Assembly (NCBI RefSeq): GCF_014196805.1
Contig: NZ_JACIEI010000010.1
Location: 47,204 to 111,203, forward strand
DNA length: 64,000 nt
Reading direction: 5' to 3'
DNA from: Sulfitobacter undariae
GTDB taxonomy: Bacteria > Pseudomonadota > Alphaproteobacteria > Rhodobacterales > Rhodobacteraceae
Made by a program: the position numbers and the translations under genes
Shown here: positions 63,945-64,000 of the stretch, piece by piece
Layout of the letters: every line of letters starts with the position of its first letter
Position numbering within the stretch: position 1 is the stretch's first letter
Notes under the pieces: generated by a model
Told to the model about the DNA's origin: nothing
The model's input: the letters and a program-made list of their open reading frames with translations, nothing else
The model's database searches: none

Positions 63945-64000
63945 TTAAGCCACCTTTCGTTCGAAGGCGACAGGGCTTTTCCAGCCCAGTGCTGAGTGGC
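63945..64000 (-). CDS. C-terminal end of an IS3-family transposase (partial, cut by window edge)
   Basis: The minus-strand frame ending at 63945 reads HSALGWKSPVAFERKVA and stop, the typical C-terminus of IS3-family OrfB transposases. Only 17 codons are in the window. The element edge may be at the TG of 63926, where TGCCGCCCCAAGTG could be the terminal repeat; this is inferred. It sits directly upstream of the integrase gene. Confidence 0.75.
   Translation of the reverse strand, partial: HSALGWKSPVAFERKVA

Larger units (their letters stand above)
60694..64000. mobile_element. Left part of an integrative element next to tRNA-Phe
   Basis: Everything from the tRNA 3' end to the window edge lacks chromosomal housekeeping genes and contains an AlpA-type regulator, two unknown proteins in an operon, a tyrosine recombinase and the end of an IS3-family transposase. 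The right boundary is beyond the window, so no second attachment copy could be checked. Confidence 0.75.

Noticed and set aside
1..64000. CRISPR arrays or rRNA genes
   Set aside because: No regularly spaced direct repeats and no rRNA-like sequence were seen.

Overview
The window looks like a chromosomal segment of a Rhodobacterales (Roseobacter-group) alphaproteobacterium. The evidence is a GcrA cell-cycle regulator, an HvrA/H-NS-type nucleoid protein, both signature genes of the ethylmalonyl-CoA pathway (crotonyl-CoA carboxylase/reductase and ethylmalonyl-CoA mutase, with a MeaB chaperone elsewhere), an osmoregulated periplasmic glucan operon, and an infA-maf-RNase E/G-yacG cluster beside tRNA-Phe. 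This is inferred from gene content and protein motifs, not from a database search.

Layout. 1-4424: succinate dehydrogenase operon (end of sdhC, sdhD, sdhA, sdhB) with a sulfotransferase-like gene and a small lipoprotein gene between sdhA and sdhB. 4434-7977: accessory genes, including a COG3573-type FAD dehydrogenase overlapping a DUF1989 gene. 8007-9279: deoD and an H-NS-like gene bracketed by two different perfect inverted repeats. 9319-14903: ecm, a GNAT, a PlsC-like acyltransferase and ccr. 14981-18883: RecD-like helicase, SDR, TIGR02186 protein and TauE/SafE permease. 18972-23746: a BMP-type ABC importer. 23897-28891: Nfu-TsaB-RimI, UspA, a class IV aminotransferase, an M48 lipoprotein and small genes. 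29157-33520: a frameshifted VOC gene, rimO, rhodanese, YHS, SseB and UDG genes. 33757-36175: kpsT-kpsE-like export genes without a permease. 36251-42277: a TTC38-like gene followed by opgC-opgG-opgH. 42487-45313: a CoA-transferase with an overlapping ThDP enzyme. 45413-49660: gcrA, a predicted arginine leader peptide, argD, argF and a ketopantoate reductase-like gene. 49744-60508: housekeeping genes (gnd, hrpB, meaB, rpmB, a PCuAC protein, cobB, a LysR regulator, a nitrilase, infA, maf, rng-like, yacG). 60619-64000: tRNA-Phe and the left part of an integrated element (AlpA, two unknown proteins, tyrosine recombinase, and the end of an IS3-family transposase cut by the window edge).

How the genes work together. 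Ccr, Ecm and MeaB point to acetyl-CoA assimilation through the ethylmalonyl-CoA pathway, whose C4 products feed the TCA cycle and succinate dehydrogenase. Most genes sit in compact operons with ATGA or GTGA overlaps, so translational coupling is common.

The observations most worth a second look are: a 14-codon reading frame with four consecutive Arg codons (46309-46353) upstream of argD-argF, the architecture of an arginine-sensing leader peptide; a 12-bp inverted repeat that can bury the start codon of the H-NS-like gene, plus a 16-bp inverted repeat at its 3' end; an RNase E/G that lacks the usual zinc-link and is coupled by GTGA to the zinc-ribbon protein YacG; and the island boundary at tRNA-Phe with its hairpins and tandem repeats.
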